Shown piece after piece: positions 42,001 to 57,000 of a stretch of DNA of 64,000 bases. The notes under the pieces were generated by a model. The model worked only from the letters and a program-made list of their open reading frames with translations. It ran no database searches and was not told where the DNA came from. The position numbers and the translations under genes were made by a program. The stretch is from Anaerolineales bacterium UBA2395 (GTDB taxonomy: Bacteria > Chloroflexota > Anaerolineae > Anaerolineales > Villigracilaceae): NCBI GenBank assembly GCA_002343775.1, contig DDSH01000024.1, positions 125,171-189,170 on the forward strand, written 5' to 3'. How positions within the stretch are numbered: the stretch's first letter is position 1; every line of letters begins with the position of its first letter.

Positions 42001-45000
42001 CACAGAATCCCATGCCTGTTCCGAATTGACCACCACCCAGCGCTTCGGCTCAGCTTTGACCATCTCCAAATATCCCGCGCGGACTCTGCGGTGGAATTCC
42101 ACCGTGTACGCATCCATGCGGTTCCACTCCACTTCGTTTTGGGTCTTGCGCTTCAAACCAACTTCCACATCCAGGTCGAGCAAGATGGTAAGGTCGGGCG
42201 TCAACCCGCCAGTGGCGTATTTGACCAATGCGCGAATTTCATCCAGATTCTGCTGATGTCCATAGCCTTGATACGCAATGGTGGAGTCATAGTAACGGTC
42301 TGAGATGACGATCTCGGCATCAGCCAAACGCGGCTTGATGACCTGCTCCACGATCTGCGCGCGCGCGGCTTGATAGAGCAGCGTCTCGGTACGCGGATGC
42401 ATTTCCGCATTCTTCATATCATGCAGAATATCGCGGACCTGCTCGCTGATGGACGTCCCGCCAGGTTCGCGGGTTGGGAAGACGGTATGTCCCTTTTCGC
42501 GCAGGAATTCGACGAGATGGGGAATGTGGGATGTTTTGCCCGAGCCTTCGGGACCTTCGAGAGTGATAAACATGGGGAATTAGAGATCAGTGAATTAGAG
42601 GATTAGGGCGAATAGTAACATAAAAATAGAGAGCAGTCTCACAACTACTCTCTATTCTCCAATCTCTACTCTCTAAATATCCTCACATGCCTGCGCGGTT
42701 CCTTCCCGTACGAGTGCGAAACCAATTCCGCTTTACGCGCCATTTCATGCTGCAGGCGGCGCACAAGCGACGGTCCCGGCGGCAGGTCCACCCAGCGCTC
42801 GCCGTTCAAAACAGCGGAAATGGCTTGCTGGGTCTGGTCGCGGACATCTTCCATATTGTCGCGCGGCGCGTGCTCGGTCAGGTTGTACAGGTCGCTCATG
42901 AACTGCTCCACCTGCGAGACCGAATTCGCACGCAAGACATAGATCGGCATCCCGCGCGACTCAGCGTCGATGATGGTATGTTCACGGTTGCGGTAATACG
43001 TCCGCAAGGTGACGAGCACATCGGCTTCGCTCACATCCGCTACCACCACGGCGGGCACGCCGAGTCGTTTCGCGGCTTGCTGGAGTCGATTCCGCGCCAC
43101 GCCATACGCAAACACGCGAATGGTCTGAAGCCTCGCTCCCAATTGCGCACTCTGCATCAGCGGCGTGGAACCGTTATCAGGCGCAGATACGGCTGCTGGA
43201 ACAGAGACAGGCTGACGTCGGGTGCGAAGCGGCGGGGTCTTCGTCGCCTCACTCCGGACTTTGGGCTGGGGCGCTTTCTCGATCACGATCTCACCCGATT
43301 CATCCCTCGTGCGGATTTCAGGCGGGATGGCGGCGTCGCGCAGAAGCGAGTCGACGGCGGACATGATGTCGGTATGGATGGCGAAGCGCTCGCGGTGCTG
43401 AATTTCGATCAGCACGTCGAAGGTGGGCGGGGCGCGTCGTTCGAGGACGGTCTTCTGCGTGCCACGGCGGCGGGCTTCTTCATCGGAGAGCGTCACCGCT
43501 TCGATACCGCCGACGAGGTCACTCAGGGTTGGGTTGAGCAATAGGTTGTCGAGGGTCTGACCGTGCGCCGTGCCGATGAGCTGCACACCGCGTTCTGCGA
43601 TGGTGCGTGCGGCGAGGGCTTCAAGTTCGCGCCCGATCTCGTCGATGACGATGACTTCGGGGTTGTGATTCTCCACGGCTTCGATCATCACTTCATGCTG
43701 AAGCATCGGCTCGCGGACTTGCATACGGCGCGCCTTGCCCACAGCAGGATGCGGCACATCGCCATCGCCACCGATCTCGTTGGAGGTGTCTACGATGACG
43801 ACGCGTTTGTTTTCGGCAAGGATGCGCGCGGCTTCGCGCAGGATGGTGGTCTTGCCCACGCCCGGTCTACCGAGAATGAGCACGGACTTGCCCGATTCGA
43901 TGATGTCCTGGATGATATCCACGGTGCCGTACACGGCGCGACCGACACGGCAGGTTAAACCGACAATGACTCCCAACCGGTTGCGGATGGCAGAGATGCG
44001 GTGGAGCGTGCGCTCCATCCCGGCGCGGTTGTCGGCGTCGAAGTTGCCGATGCGCTCGGTGATATGGTCAATTTCGGCGCGGGTTATTTCTTTGTCTGAG
44101 AGGACGATCTCGCCTTCCACGAATCTCGCGGATGGCACACGTCCGAGGTCAATGACGATCTCCAACAGGTTTTCGCTGTTGTTGGCTTTCTCTACAGCGT
44201 GACGAATACCTGAAGGGAGAACGTCCAAAAGTACTTCAAGGTCGTCTGTGATTCGATGTTGGGTCATAGGTTAAGGTGCCAAGTTCCAAGTGTCAGGTAT
44301 CAAGTGACACATTAAATCAAAAAGAAAGAACAAAAAAAGACGCGCGCAAGTGGAATCAAACGCGGTTTGGGTTTTATGAGTGAAGGGGGGAATTAAAGAG
44401 GATCATGATAATGTACCTGCCTTTCGGGGGTGTCACATGCAGAGTTTCATGTGTCAGGCATCCTGTGCCGTTATGTAGTGGCAACGATATTATAGCAGGT
44501 CGCCTGTTAACAGCAAGTTAGAGATGCGTGTTAAATTCATGGATTTGTCTGACGATTTAGCGCATGACTCTTATGCCAGTTCTTCAATACAAGATACGCC
44601 GTGGGCAGGTTCGGGCTCAAGCCTGAAAGGCGCAGCGCCCTGCCATTGACGAGGGATACTTCCACGAAATAGATCTTTCCATTCCGTGACTGCGTGTACG
44701 AGAGGCGGATGAATTTGATCTCATCTGCCGGCAGGGTCCTTTGTCCGACCAGATATTTCAAGAAAAGATGGTGCCCCTCCAAAATTACCGACATGGGGAC
44801 AGTAGCTACGATCTTATAAATGACGAACGCGAAAACCACCAGCAGGGCGATTACGATAAAGAAAAAGTTGGAGGAAAAAAGATCACCGATCTGCAATGTG
44901 AAGAACACGGCGAACCCGATCACCGCCAGCACCAAAACACCGATGCCCGCGAGGAATCCAAACCCGCGCTTCATTTCGCTGAATTCCTGTGGTGAGAACA

Positions 45001-48000
45001 GGTCCGGGCGCTTTTCACCGATCTGTTCCACGATCTCTTCGTAATGAGGCAATTGCGGGCTGGGAGCAACGGTCACATCCTCATCGAAGTTATGCAGTTT
45101 GATGTTGTAGCCCCTGCCCGAAACGCGGTGGACCTCCGTCCAGCGCAGCGTCCTCGTCCCAAAAATATTCTGAGAAGAGATCTCATCGTCCGAAAGGGTC
45201 GTTTTCGAAGAGTAGGAAAAAACGACCACACTGAAAATAAGCCCGAACAACAGGAGCAGCAGGGCGATCTCGACCAAGCCTCCATCGAAAATACCGGAGG
45301 ATAGCAGGACAATAAAACCCACCAACATCAAAATAAAGATCACAATGATCACAGGCGAATGCTTGTAAACTCGCGGCTCATTCATGGAACATCCTTTCCC
45401 ATCAAATATACGCACAAGGGTGCGGCACGTCTCGCCATACCAAAGACAACAAGTGAATTGTAATTCTTTATACCGCAACTTTCGCCTTATCCCTGTATAA
45501 TTGGTCCATGTCATTATCAGATGACCCCATCCATCCAACCGAACCGCCGCAGCCATCTCACGAAGAGACAACCGCTTCGCAGCGTCTCCGCCGGCGACGC
45601 GCCACGCGCCGCTCCTCCATCCCAACCGATGCCGAGGGACAGGCAGCCTTAATCTCTTCACTGGCTCGGCGCGCCTACCCTTCCATTGAGTTGTTCGTCT
45701 TCTCGCTGGTCTGCGGCGTGATCCTTGGGTTGGGCTTCCTGTTCGACTCACAAGCGGTGCTTTTTCTCGGCGTACTCGTCGCGCCATTAATGACCCCCTG
45801 GGTGGGTTTTCTGCTCGCCATCCTCACTGGTTCCATCCGCTTCCTGTTCGAAACCGTCATGGCGCTGCTCATCAGCCTGGCGCTCGTCTTTGTGGGCGGC
45901 TTGCTCACCGGCTTTGGCACACTCATCATGCCGCAGATCGCGCGGGATAACCTCTACATCCACTCGCATATCTGGCTTCCAGCGTTGATCGTGCTCGGCA
46001 TCGGCGCTGTCACATTAGTCGCTTCCTTCGCACGTTCTGAAGAAAAACCGTTCCTGCCCAGCGTCATCATCGCATTCGCATTCTTCCTGCCAGTCAACGC
46101 CGTGGGTTTTTCCATCAGCGCAGGGATTCGGGATGTCTGGCTGCAGGGGTTGCTGGTCTTCCTGACCCATTTTGCGCTGGCAAGCATCCTCGGTCTGATT
46201 GCACTGTTCATCCTGCGGCTCAAACCTTCGCTCGGCGGAATCATCTTCAGCGGACTCTCGCTCGTTCTCTTCGCAGGCATCCTGATCGTTTTAATGGGAT
46301 CAGGCTCCCCGTCACAGAATGATGCGATTGCATCCCCCACCGCCGACCCTGCCCCAGTCACTTCCCCGCCTCTTTCCCTGACGCCGAGCCTGGCAGCCAC
46401 CTCCACAGCGAGTCCACGCCCGACGGCTACTCCCACCTCCCGACGAACCCCAACACCCACCAGCGGAACGGCTAGCCCCATCCCGCTGACGTTGGATGTC
46501 ACCCTGCCGCCTAGTGAAACGCCCACCATCACGCTCACGATTCCACCCGCCCCGACATATGGGCGCATTGCCGCCAATGAAGGTGGAGGCGCAAACCTGC
46601 GCGACGCGCCCGGTGGCACCTATGTGATGACCCTGCTCAACGGCACCATCGTTGAAACCTTTTCCGAGTTCTCGGAAGTGAACGGCGTGACCTGGGTCAA
46701 GGTATATATCACGCTCAACGGTCAACAGATCGAAGGCTGGCTGCTGGAGTCGGTCATTGCCTACGCCACGCCCGCACCGAACTTCGAAGCGTCTGCCACT
46801 CCCACGCGAACACCCACACCATAACTTTACCCGCCCATAATTTGGAGTCAGGAGCCATCCCTGGCTCCAAATTCAATCGCTGCAAATCATTTCACTCAAA
46901 AGAGGAATTTTCGAAAATGCCCATTCATTTCGGTACCGACGGCTGGCGCGCCGTCATTTCAGATAGTTTTACCTTCGGAAACCTGCGCATGGTCTCGCAA
47001 GCCATCGCGGACGCGGTCGCTTCGGAGCATTGGGAAAAATCAGGAACAGTCGACTCGAAAAGAATCGTGATTGGGTTCGACACCCGTTTTCTCTCCGACC
47101 GTTTTGCGGGCGAAGTGGCGCGTGTGCTCGCCGCCAATGGATTCACCGTACTGCTTGCCCAATCTGATTCACCCACGCCAGCCATTTCGTATGCCGTGAA
47201 GAACAACAACGCCATTGCCGGTGTAATGATCACCGCTTCGCATAACGCGCCGCGTTACAACGGCGTGAAGTTGAAGGGCGCGTTCGGCGGCTCGGCGCTG
47301 CCGGAACAATGCCGCCGCGTGGAAGTCTACATCAACGACAATGAACAGCAGGCGCGCGGTCCCAACCTGATGGACTTCAACAAGGCGCGCGAAGCGGGGT
47401 TGATCCAAAAGTTCAACCCGCTGCCGGCTTATTTCGACCACTTGCGCAAACTCATCAACACCGATGTCATCGCGGAGAATCCGCAGCGTTTTGTGGCAGA
47501 CGCCATGTACGGGTCGGGCAGAGGCGTGATCAAATCCTTTTTGCAGGGCACAGGCTGCGAGGTCTATGAGATCCGCGGCGAGATGAATCCCGGTTTCGGC
47601 GGCGTACACCCCGAACCGATCGCCAAATACCTTGGCGCACTGTCCAGCGCGGTCAGTTCCGGTTTTGGCAATTTCGGCGTGGTCACAGATGGCGATGCCG
47701 ACCGCATCGGCGCGATGGATGAACGCGGCAACTTCGTCGACCCGCATAAGATCATGGCGCTTTCGCTCAAATATCTGGTCGAGAAGCGCGGTTTGAGCGG
47801 CTCTGTCGTCCGCACGGTTTCGACCACACGCATGATCGACCGCCTTGCCAAACGCTACGGGATGAAGGTGCATGAGACACCCGTCGGCTTCAATCATATC
47901 GCCGACATTATGATGAATGAAGAAGTCCTGATCGGCGGCGAAGAGTCTGGCGGCATTTCGTTCAAGGGACATATTCCGGAAGGCGACGGTCCCATCATGG

Positions 48001-51000
48001 GCTTGCTGCTCGTGGAAATGCTCGCCGCTTCGGGAAAATCGCTCGGCGAAATGGTGGATGACCTGCTCACGGATGTGGGTCCTGCCTTTTATGAGCGTGT
48101 GGACTTGCGCCTCAGCCGCCCCGTAGCCAAAGCCGAGATGACGGAGTTTCTCACCCAGAAAGCGCCAGCGGAGATCGGCAGCGAAAAAGTAACCGAGGTC
48201 AGCCAGCGCGACGGCGTGAAATACATCATGTCGGATGACTCGTGGCTGTTGGTACGCCCGTCCGGCACAGAGCCGGTCTTGCGCGTCTACGCCGAAGGAC
48301 GGACACAGGAGATGGTCAAAGCCCTGATCGGGTACGGTAGAAACGTCGCGGAAAGCGTCGTGTAAGTTGCTTAAAAACGAAGAGGACGATGGCTGAACAT
48401 CGTCCTCTTTTTTGATTCAAAGAACCTTTATCTTAAGGGGGCAGTCCGCAGCCTGCGCGCCAGCAAGATGACCACCATGAACGCAAGCGCCATCACGACC
48501 AATCCCGGAATGCCGACATCCTCAACCAAGCCTGTTTGAGGCAGCAGCGTGGAGGTGGGGATGACCGTCAGCTGGGCAATAGCTGCCTGGGTGAGAGCCG
48601 CCCCAACGGTTGCAGTTGCCGCGGCGGGAGTTCCCGCATCCAATGCACCGACGCCCGCTGTGGCGTTCGGGTCTGGGGTTTCGGTGGCGGTGGCAACACT
48701 CACCACTGGGGTGGCAGTGGGCGGCAGGGTGGCAGTGGGCAGAATGGACGCTTCAAAGGTGGCGGTCAGCGCATTGTTGATGATGGCATTGGCTGCTTCC
48801 GCTGTTTGGGTGGCGATCTCCGCCTGAGCCTGTGAAGCGGCGCGGGATTGCGTCCCAAAGATGTATACACCAACCAGACAAGCGCCGGAAATGAGGATGA
48901 TCCCGGTCAGGATCGCGACCGCGATGAGGAAGGTGCGATTGTTGTTTGATTCCTCGGGAAGCGGAGCATCATCGGGGGTATCGAAGTTACTATCGTCAAA
49001 GGACATGGATCACTCTCCTGATTGTTTGGATCTCACACGGTATAAAAGCCCGGAATAATTACAACGAGATATTATCCCACAACTTCAAGGTTTACGAGGG
49101 GCGCAATGACCGTGTCGCCGTTCTCAAGTTTTATCTCTGCAGCCGGGGCGCGCAGCCCGCTGGCAAGGGTGGTCAGCCCGGGTTTGATCGCGACGATGGA
49201 ACCGATCATGCCCATCGCAGGCGGGCGGCGCATCCGCACCGTCAAGCCGGGGATGAGGGTTTCCACGTCATTGGGAGGAGCCGGGTCGGAGGAGATCGGC
49301 AGCGGAATGATCACTTCAGGTCGTGCGCCGCTGTACCGATCCAGCACTTCCGCATTGACCGTTGCTTCACGCTTGGCGCTGGTGCTGAGCAGCTTATAGG
49401 CGGCGGAATTCATGGGCAGGGAACCAAACCCGTCCGTTACCAGGATGGGGTAGCGCATCTCACGCGCCTTCGACAGCAGGGACGGGAAAATGCTCGAAAG
49501 GATCAATCCGCGCACGGGCAGGTCGGCAGCCGCTTGCAGCGTCTCTTCATCCTTCACCATACCTGCCAGGATGACAGAACCGCGCAGACTTACATCCAAC
49601 CGCCCGACCGTCAGCACGGTTTCCGGCGTTTCCATGAGATTCACCAACAGACCGGAGTCGATGCGCCCATTGCCCCACACCCCTTGAACCAGCGCACCAG
49701 CGGTCTGGATCACCACGCCACGATTTGGGATGATCTGAATCACCGTGCCGGGGATACCAGCGCGCAATTCCATTTTCGATTCACCGGCTTCCATCAGTAC
49801 CTGTCCACCACCAACGGCAACAACGCGCCCATCCCGCGGCGTGCGTGCCACACGCGGGAAAATCCCTTTACCGATGGCGATCTCGCTGGAGGCTGGAATT
49901 TCATCACCCACCTTGCATTTGATGAGACGTTCCGCCGCTTCCGGCGAGACCTTCAGCAGCTGCGCCACATCCAGAAGGACGTGCTCACGCGCCCAGCGTG
50001 TTTCCGCCACCACATCGTTCGGGCTGACCTTTTGCTGCAAGCGGGCATTGACCGTCCCGGAGATGGGAAGCAAGCGTTCACGAATAATGGAAGTCAAACC
50101 GACCACGTGATGTACAGGTGCCTGCATCGTCTATCCGCCTCCGAGAGTCCAATTCCATTTTTTGATAAGCTCGCGCCGCCGCACCGGATCGCCCGGCAGG
50201 TCGAGCGGGCGACCGCGCCCATCGAAGACCACACCCAACGCGCCGCCGCTGACGGGGATGGTCCCGCCGCGTCCCGGTCCAAAACCGATATCGGCACCGT
50301 GCAAACATTGAATGGATAACTTTCCGGTCTCGCCAATTGCAAGCGGCAAGGTTTCCAAACTGCCGTATTTCAACTCCACTTTGGCTTCGACACCGTTCTC
50401 GTAAATCAGTTTGGCGCGCAGAATGGACGTTCCATATTTCGAAGAGACCACCGGTGAGACAACTGTCCCAACGCTGAGGAATGCGCCGGATTCAAGCACT
50501 TGCACCGGCAGGATATTGTTCTGTGAAGCAGCCGCACCCAACAGGGGCAGCAGGTTATTCTGGTCGAGGATCACCGTGGTGATGCCCACAGGTTGGATCG
50601 AGTCGAGGAGCAGGAGCAGGCTCTGACCGGGGCGCGAAGCGTCGCTCAACGCGCCGCCTCCAGCGAGGATGGGCTCGAAGAGCGGCGTCAGGTTCGGCTT
50701 GATACGGGCAATATGTTGCGGGAAATCGCGGCGCGCAGACTGCATCGCAAGGTATAACGCCTGCCTTGCCACAGCCTGTGCAATGGCGAGGTCTTCCTTG
50801 GTTGCAGGAATGGCGGATGGATACAAAGATTTGTGATACAGATAATCTCGAAGGACACCGCTGGAAATATCGAGCGATGACCAGCGGAGAATATCTTCGA
50901 GGGTGGTGTGACCAGTCAACGAGGACAGGTTCTCGCCAAGACCGAACTGCGGCAGGACCTTCAGTGTGGATTTGTCCTTGAACCCGGCGGCGATCACAGC

Positions 51001-54000
51001 CGCCGAAGCGCCAAGGTCTACACTGAGAATGCCCTTCTGTGAGCCGTATACCTTCGCAAGGAAGCGCACCATGCGTCCCATCGCATACGCGGTTGGAAGG
51101 ATATGCCCGCCCGACCAGAGGTCAAGCGCATCCACGCCTTTGATCTGGCGTTTGCGGATGTTGACAACCATGCGCGCCAGTTCGCGTTCCGCCGGGTCGA
51201 TGTCTTCGGTTTCGAGCGAAGGACGGATGTTGGGTGTGAAGTGCAGGGAGGTTGCCAGTGACCCAACCAATTTTTTGACCTCCGCTTCCATTTTTGCGTT
51301 GCCTGCGAAGAGGACAGCCGGGCGTTTTTCCTGCGGCAACAGGAAGCTGGCAAGGCCGATCGGCTCCAGAAGTTTTTGGATGGAGCGCGATGCGCCGCCG
51401 TCCGTTCCGCCCGCAATGATGAACAGGTCAGGACGGGTACGCATCAGGCTGTCGATCAGCTGGTCCGGCTTGCGCTGGTCGCTCAAGCCGATGGTATCCA
51501 TGATGCGGGCATAGGTGGATTCGGTCAACCGGCGCGCGCTATCCAGTGAGACATCCGCAAGCAAACCGACAACAACGGTCTTGATGGAAGGTCCCGCAGA
51601 CAGGGTCACCACCAGCGCATCCACCCCAGACCCGTCAGCCTGGCTCGGGATAATCAGGCTGCGTGAAGCATCAAGCATGGTCCTGCCCAGGATCTTTCCA
51701 AGGTTCTCGATGGCGCTGCGCGCCCCTTCAGAGACATCCTTGAAGGGCGCTTCAGCGGTACTGGGTGCAATGCCAGACGCGACAAAACGGTATTCGCCTT
51801 CGATTACGTCGAACAACACAGCGCGTGTGTTCGCTGCGCCGACATCGATGGCAAGCATAGAATTCCCGGTGACCAGTGAAGAAGGCATGAGTTTAGAACA
51901 TCCCGAACAAGCTGGCGATAAAATTTATAAGCGACGAAATCCGTTCGATCAGAGCCGTCAACGCCGTGGCATACACACCGGCAAAGACAACACCCAATGT
52001 GATGCCGATAAAGATGCGCCCCACCCACGCCAGGATCTCAACCGGAGCCAGGCGGCGCATGGATCCATCGGCTTTGGGGTGCGCGCCAAAGTGGAAATAG
52101 GCAAGAGTGGAAATGACACCCAACAAAACCACGCCGCCGCTGAAAAGCAACTCCACAAGTTCAAACCCGCCCTTGCCGACCGCGCCGCCAAAAATGTCAA
52201 TTGTCGCATTGAACTGCGGGATGAGCGTCCCGGTCAGCGCACCGACAAGGGTCACCGCCGCACCAGCGCCAACAAGGAACGCCATGGCAATGCGTGCCAA
52301 GCCGGAGAGGCGCGACGAAACCTTCATCAGGATCAGGATCAATCCAAGCCATGGCATGAGCACGTACAAGCCCTGCGCCAGAGATGCGCTTTGGATGGCA
52401 GAAAGAGTTGGCAGCACCAACAGCGGATACAGCACCTGCCAGAAGACCACCGCAGCCACATATCCTGAGGCGGCTCCCACAAAAACATACACAGCGATGC
52501 GGAAGAGAGGATTATCCCCGATCAAATAGCTGAGGATCAAAACGGTAAACAGAAAACTCAAGCCGCCGCTGAACAGATCAAGCATATCAATCGCTGACAT
52601 TTATTCCGCCCCCCTTGCCGCCGCGCGTTCACGCCAGCCCAAAACCAGATTCCAAAAACCGCCGCCCAACACCAGGATCAACGCAAACAGCATCCCAATG
52701 CTGTAGGCATCCCAATACGTTCTTGCCGAACCCGGTTGACCGATATATTGCTCAAAGATCGCGCCGCCATACAAACCGGAGACAACGCCTGTCACCTGAC
52801 CTGAGTCGTAATACGGCATGATCATCGGCGTGGCTTGCGCACTGGAGATCACGATGAATGGCATGGAACCACGCACATCTTCCGTCTGTTCGATCCAGGA
52901 ACGGGCGGCTTCGGCATTATCGGTGATCAAAATGACTGCCGAAAATTGATCGAACTGAGAGATACCCGTCAGCGTAGTGGATTCCCAGGCAGGCTGGAGC
53001 GACGTACTCAACGGGGCAGCCGCAACCGGGTCTTTGACAAAGGCGCGGATGCCCATCTGCCCGCCGGAGAGATAGCCCAAATTCACATAACTCACATTGT
53101 GTTCAGCCAGAGGTCCGGTGATGATGCGCTCTGCAAGCATGGAACCGACCTCATTGGTGGAAACAAAGGTCAGGCGCGGCTGCTTCACAAGCATGAGTTG
53201 ATCGAACATCGGTGCCACAGCAACTTCCATCTCACCGGCGCGCGAGGCTTCATAATCCACAGCCACCAACAACGCTGCATTCGGAGGCAACGCATCGACA
53301 AGCGACATCGCAGCGCGCGTTTCATTTGGAGCCAGGAGCGGCGTGGAAAAATTTTCCATCCGCAAGCCGAGCACCACAGCGATCATGACCACCATCAGGA
53401 AGCCAAGCACCCAGCGCAACCCGCGCGAGGTGCGTAGCGCTGCATACGACTCCATCGGCACTGGCGACGTTTCCGCAGCAAGGATTTGTTCGAGGATCCC
53501 AGCGTGCTTGAGCTGTTCCTCGTTGGTGTTAAGTTTGATCGAGATTGCCTTGGGCTTGCTGGTCGGAGCAAACCCGGGAACCGCCGGAAGCACCCCCTGC
53601 AACCCCGCCAACGCCCCACGCGACTCCAACGTCCGGTCACTGGAAAGGGATGGCTGCACGATCCCGGTTTCCACCGGGCGCATCGCCTGCACCCACGAAG
53701 GCAGGTCGCTCGGCGCAAGCGCATCATCGCTTGTGATGGGCGTCGGTGCAGACGATGCCGACGAAGACGGAGTCTCTGTCGGCTCGATGGCATTCGACAG
53801 CCAATCCGGCATCTCAGTGAAAAGACTGCTCAGGTTTTCATCGCCTTCAAGGTCTGGGGTGAACGCCGGAGCATTCTCGAACGGGGAACTCTTCTCCTCG
53901 TCTGCGGCGGGCACATCCTCCGAAGCTTCGGTTGCGCCAAGCGATTTGATCCAATCTGGAGAATCAAAAGATGGTTCCGGAGTCTCCTGCAAAGAAGTCG

Positions 54001-57000
54001 GCTGCTCTGCGGGCTGCTCAAAAATGGATGAATTCGGCGCTGCTGCCTTCAACCAGTCCGGCAGGTCCACCAACAAGGCATCCTGCTCGGGCGTTTCCTG
54101 CTGCGGCTCAGACGGCAGATACACCGTATCTTCGCTGGCAAGCCAGGCCGGCGTCTCGGGTTCCGATGCGCCGCCCGACTCTTCTCGCAGCCACTTGGGA
54201 GTCGTATCCTGCGCGGGTTTCTCGCTCTCAGCAGACCCTCTCAACCAGTCCGGCATATCGCTGGGCGGAAGGTCCAGCGCTTCCGACTCCGCCGGAGCCG
54301 GTTCTGACACCTCGGCAGAGGATTCACCGAACGTTGATTCTGAGCCAGGCCCCCCCAAACCGCTCAACCAATCCGGCGCATCCAGCGGAAGTTCAGCAGA
54401 TTGTTCTCCCGCCTCCGCCGTAGCAGACCGTTCATCCGCATCCAGCGCCATCTGACGCAACCACTCAGGGGTTTCGCTCGAGGCAAAATCATGTGGTGCC
54501 GCCTCGGGCGGTACCTCCTGTGCAGGAGGTTGGGTCGGCAGAGATTCGTTCACACTGCGCGTCAGGTTATAAATATCGGTCAGTTCGTCTTTTTCCGGTT
54601 GTGCCTGCGTCGCTTGCAATCCCGCCAGCCAATCCGGCATATCGGCTTCTTCCGCCGCATCCTCTGAGGGAAAATCATCCCTGGCGCCCATTTCCACCCA
54701 ACGAGCTCCCGTGGTTTCGGGCTGTTGCTCCACCTTGGGTTTGGGCTGCGCACCGGTTATGTTTGCCAGCCAATCCGGCACATCTTCGTCTTCATCCTGC
54801 CCAGACTGGGACTGCAACCCCGCCAAAAGGTCTTCCGAAGCGATGGGACGCGTCTTCTCCGACTGCGGAGGCATGGCTTGATTTGAATCCTCCGGCTCTG
54901 TGCTGCGGGCGGCATCGCGCGCATCTCTCAGCCATTGCGGCAGGATGGGTTCCAGCTCGGCGGTTTGTCTTTTGGTGGGGGACTGTCCAGGCTGAATGGA
55001 CGATGCGTCCCCTTCTTCCGTTGCTGCAAGCGCAGCCTGACAACTCCGGCAGTATTCCTGGTCCGACGGGTTCTCGGTCCCGCAGACGGGACAATTGATC
55101 AAGTCTGCCATTTATTTGCCCCCATATGGTCGGTCCATCGCAAACAGGACTCGCAGCCCGGTCATCAACGTTCCAAGCGCCACGCCGATCAAAATTCCTC
55201 GCGCACCGCCAAGCGCCAACACCTGCGTCACCCACGGGCGTATCCACGTGCTGATCACGGGAATATCGCCAAAAGGCAGGGTGGCAGAACCAAGGAAGAT
55301 GACCACCGCCGTCAGGATGAAAAAAATCCCCATCGCATCGGCGCGGCGGCGCAAGAGACGAATGGCAGCATACAACAGCGAGACGACCAGCAAGCCCATC
55401 AATGCGGCTTCGACCGGAAGGATGATGCCGCTCAACACAACCCGCTGCATGGCAACATGATCAGGGCGCAGCAGCATTCCAGCCGCAAAGGTAAACAACA
55501 TCGACAGGACAAGGAGAGCACTGTACACGCTTCCCTTTTCAGCGCGGCGGACTTTGTCGGTGTGGACGATGATCAGGTTGAAGATTCCGACCAATGCAGC
55601 AACGCCAGTGAGGATGACCGCCCAGTTCAACAGCACGGTCTGTAAATCTACTACAGTAGGGAAGAGGGTGGGCGGAAGAAAATAACCCAGCAGGACCAAA
55701 AGCCCAAAGGCAATGGCAATGACAGCTGTAAAAACTCGCATCAGATCACCCCCAAAAATTTCAACGCCGCACCACCCAACAGGGCAAGGATGACCAGCCA
55801 GCGCAGAATATCTTGAACGGTGAGGCTGGCGGCGTGTGAAGATTCTGCGCCCAGGTACGTGCCCGCGGCAAAGAGTTCTTCGCCAATCAACGCATCCTGC
55901 GAGCCGGCATACAATACGGCTTGACCGGTCAGGTTATCGCTGGCACCGATCAAGTTGACATGGTCGCGGTCGGCAGAATCCACCAGCAGCGCGGCTTCGG
56001 GTCCGAAATGCCCGACCAGAATGTTCGTGGAAACATTTTCATTGGAAGCAATGTGCATCGCGCCGGCGGCGTAACTGAACGGCGTCAACCCTGTTACCCG
56101 GCTGGTGGTGTGGACGTAGAGGTCATCCGCCCCGGCGGCTTTGTAACCGGCTTGCACCGTATCCTGGGTCAACAGACCCAGTGCCGGGTCCCCGGCGGAA
56201 GCGACGGAGGGCATATCGCTGACGGAGGTGCGCTCGGCAATGATCCGCAGCATGGCAAGCGCAGCGAAGGCAGATCCTCCACGCGCGTCCAACAAGCTGC
56301 CATGTCCAAGGGAAATGTGCAGGCGTGTTCCGTCCTCGATGCTCAACCCCAGCGTGCGAGCCAGCTGTGTGAGCGCAGGAATTTCACGCAAACGCGCAGG
56401 GGATTTTCTTTTCCAAAAGGAAATGACCAGCAGGAGAAAAGCCGCAACAACCAGGATGAGAGGCGCGGTCATGACCCTGCTCCTTCGCGGATGAGAAAGG
56501 AGGCAAAGTCATGGGTTTCGGTCTCATCCTCGAGCATTTCGGCAAGCGCGGTCAGCTGGGTGTTCTTAAAAAAACCGCCGCTAAAATAAATCGCCTGCGC
56601 ACCGAGCAGGGCAAGAGGACTTCCTGCTTCAAGAAACGAGGCGACCAGATCGTGAAGTTGATATCGGCGCAAGGACTCAGCCCAGCGATGCCAGAATTCG
56701 CGCGATGGCTTCATAGTTACGAAAAGTATAGCATAAATTTAAAGGCTATCCCGCCGCCGCTCATGGTGGAATGATTGCAATTTTGTTTCTTGTGAAAGAC
56801 CCCAAAGGTTTCGGGAACCTTTGGGGTCTTGTTGTGTTAGGGAGCAATAACTGTGCCGGGTTGCACCTCGGCATCCTTGGGGATGATGACGATCCCGTCG
56901 CGCACATACCAGTTCTGGTGGTCGATCTCGGTGTTGCGCGGGAAGGGTCGGATGGTGACGTTCTCACCAATGCGCGCATTTTTATCGAGGATCGCGCCTT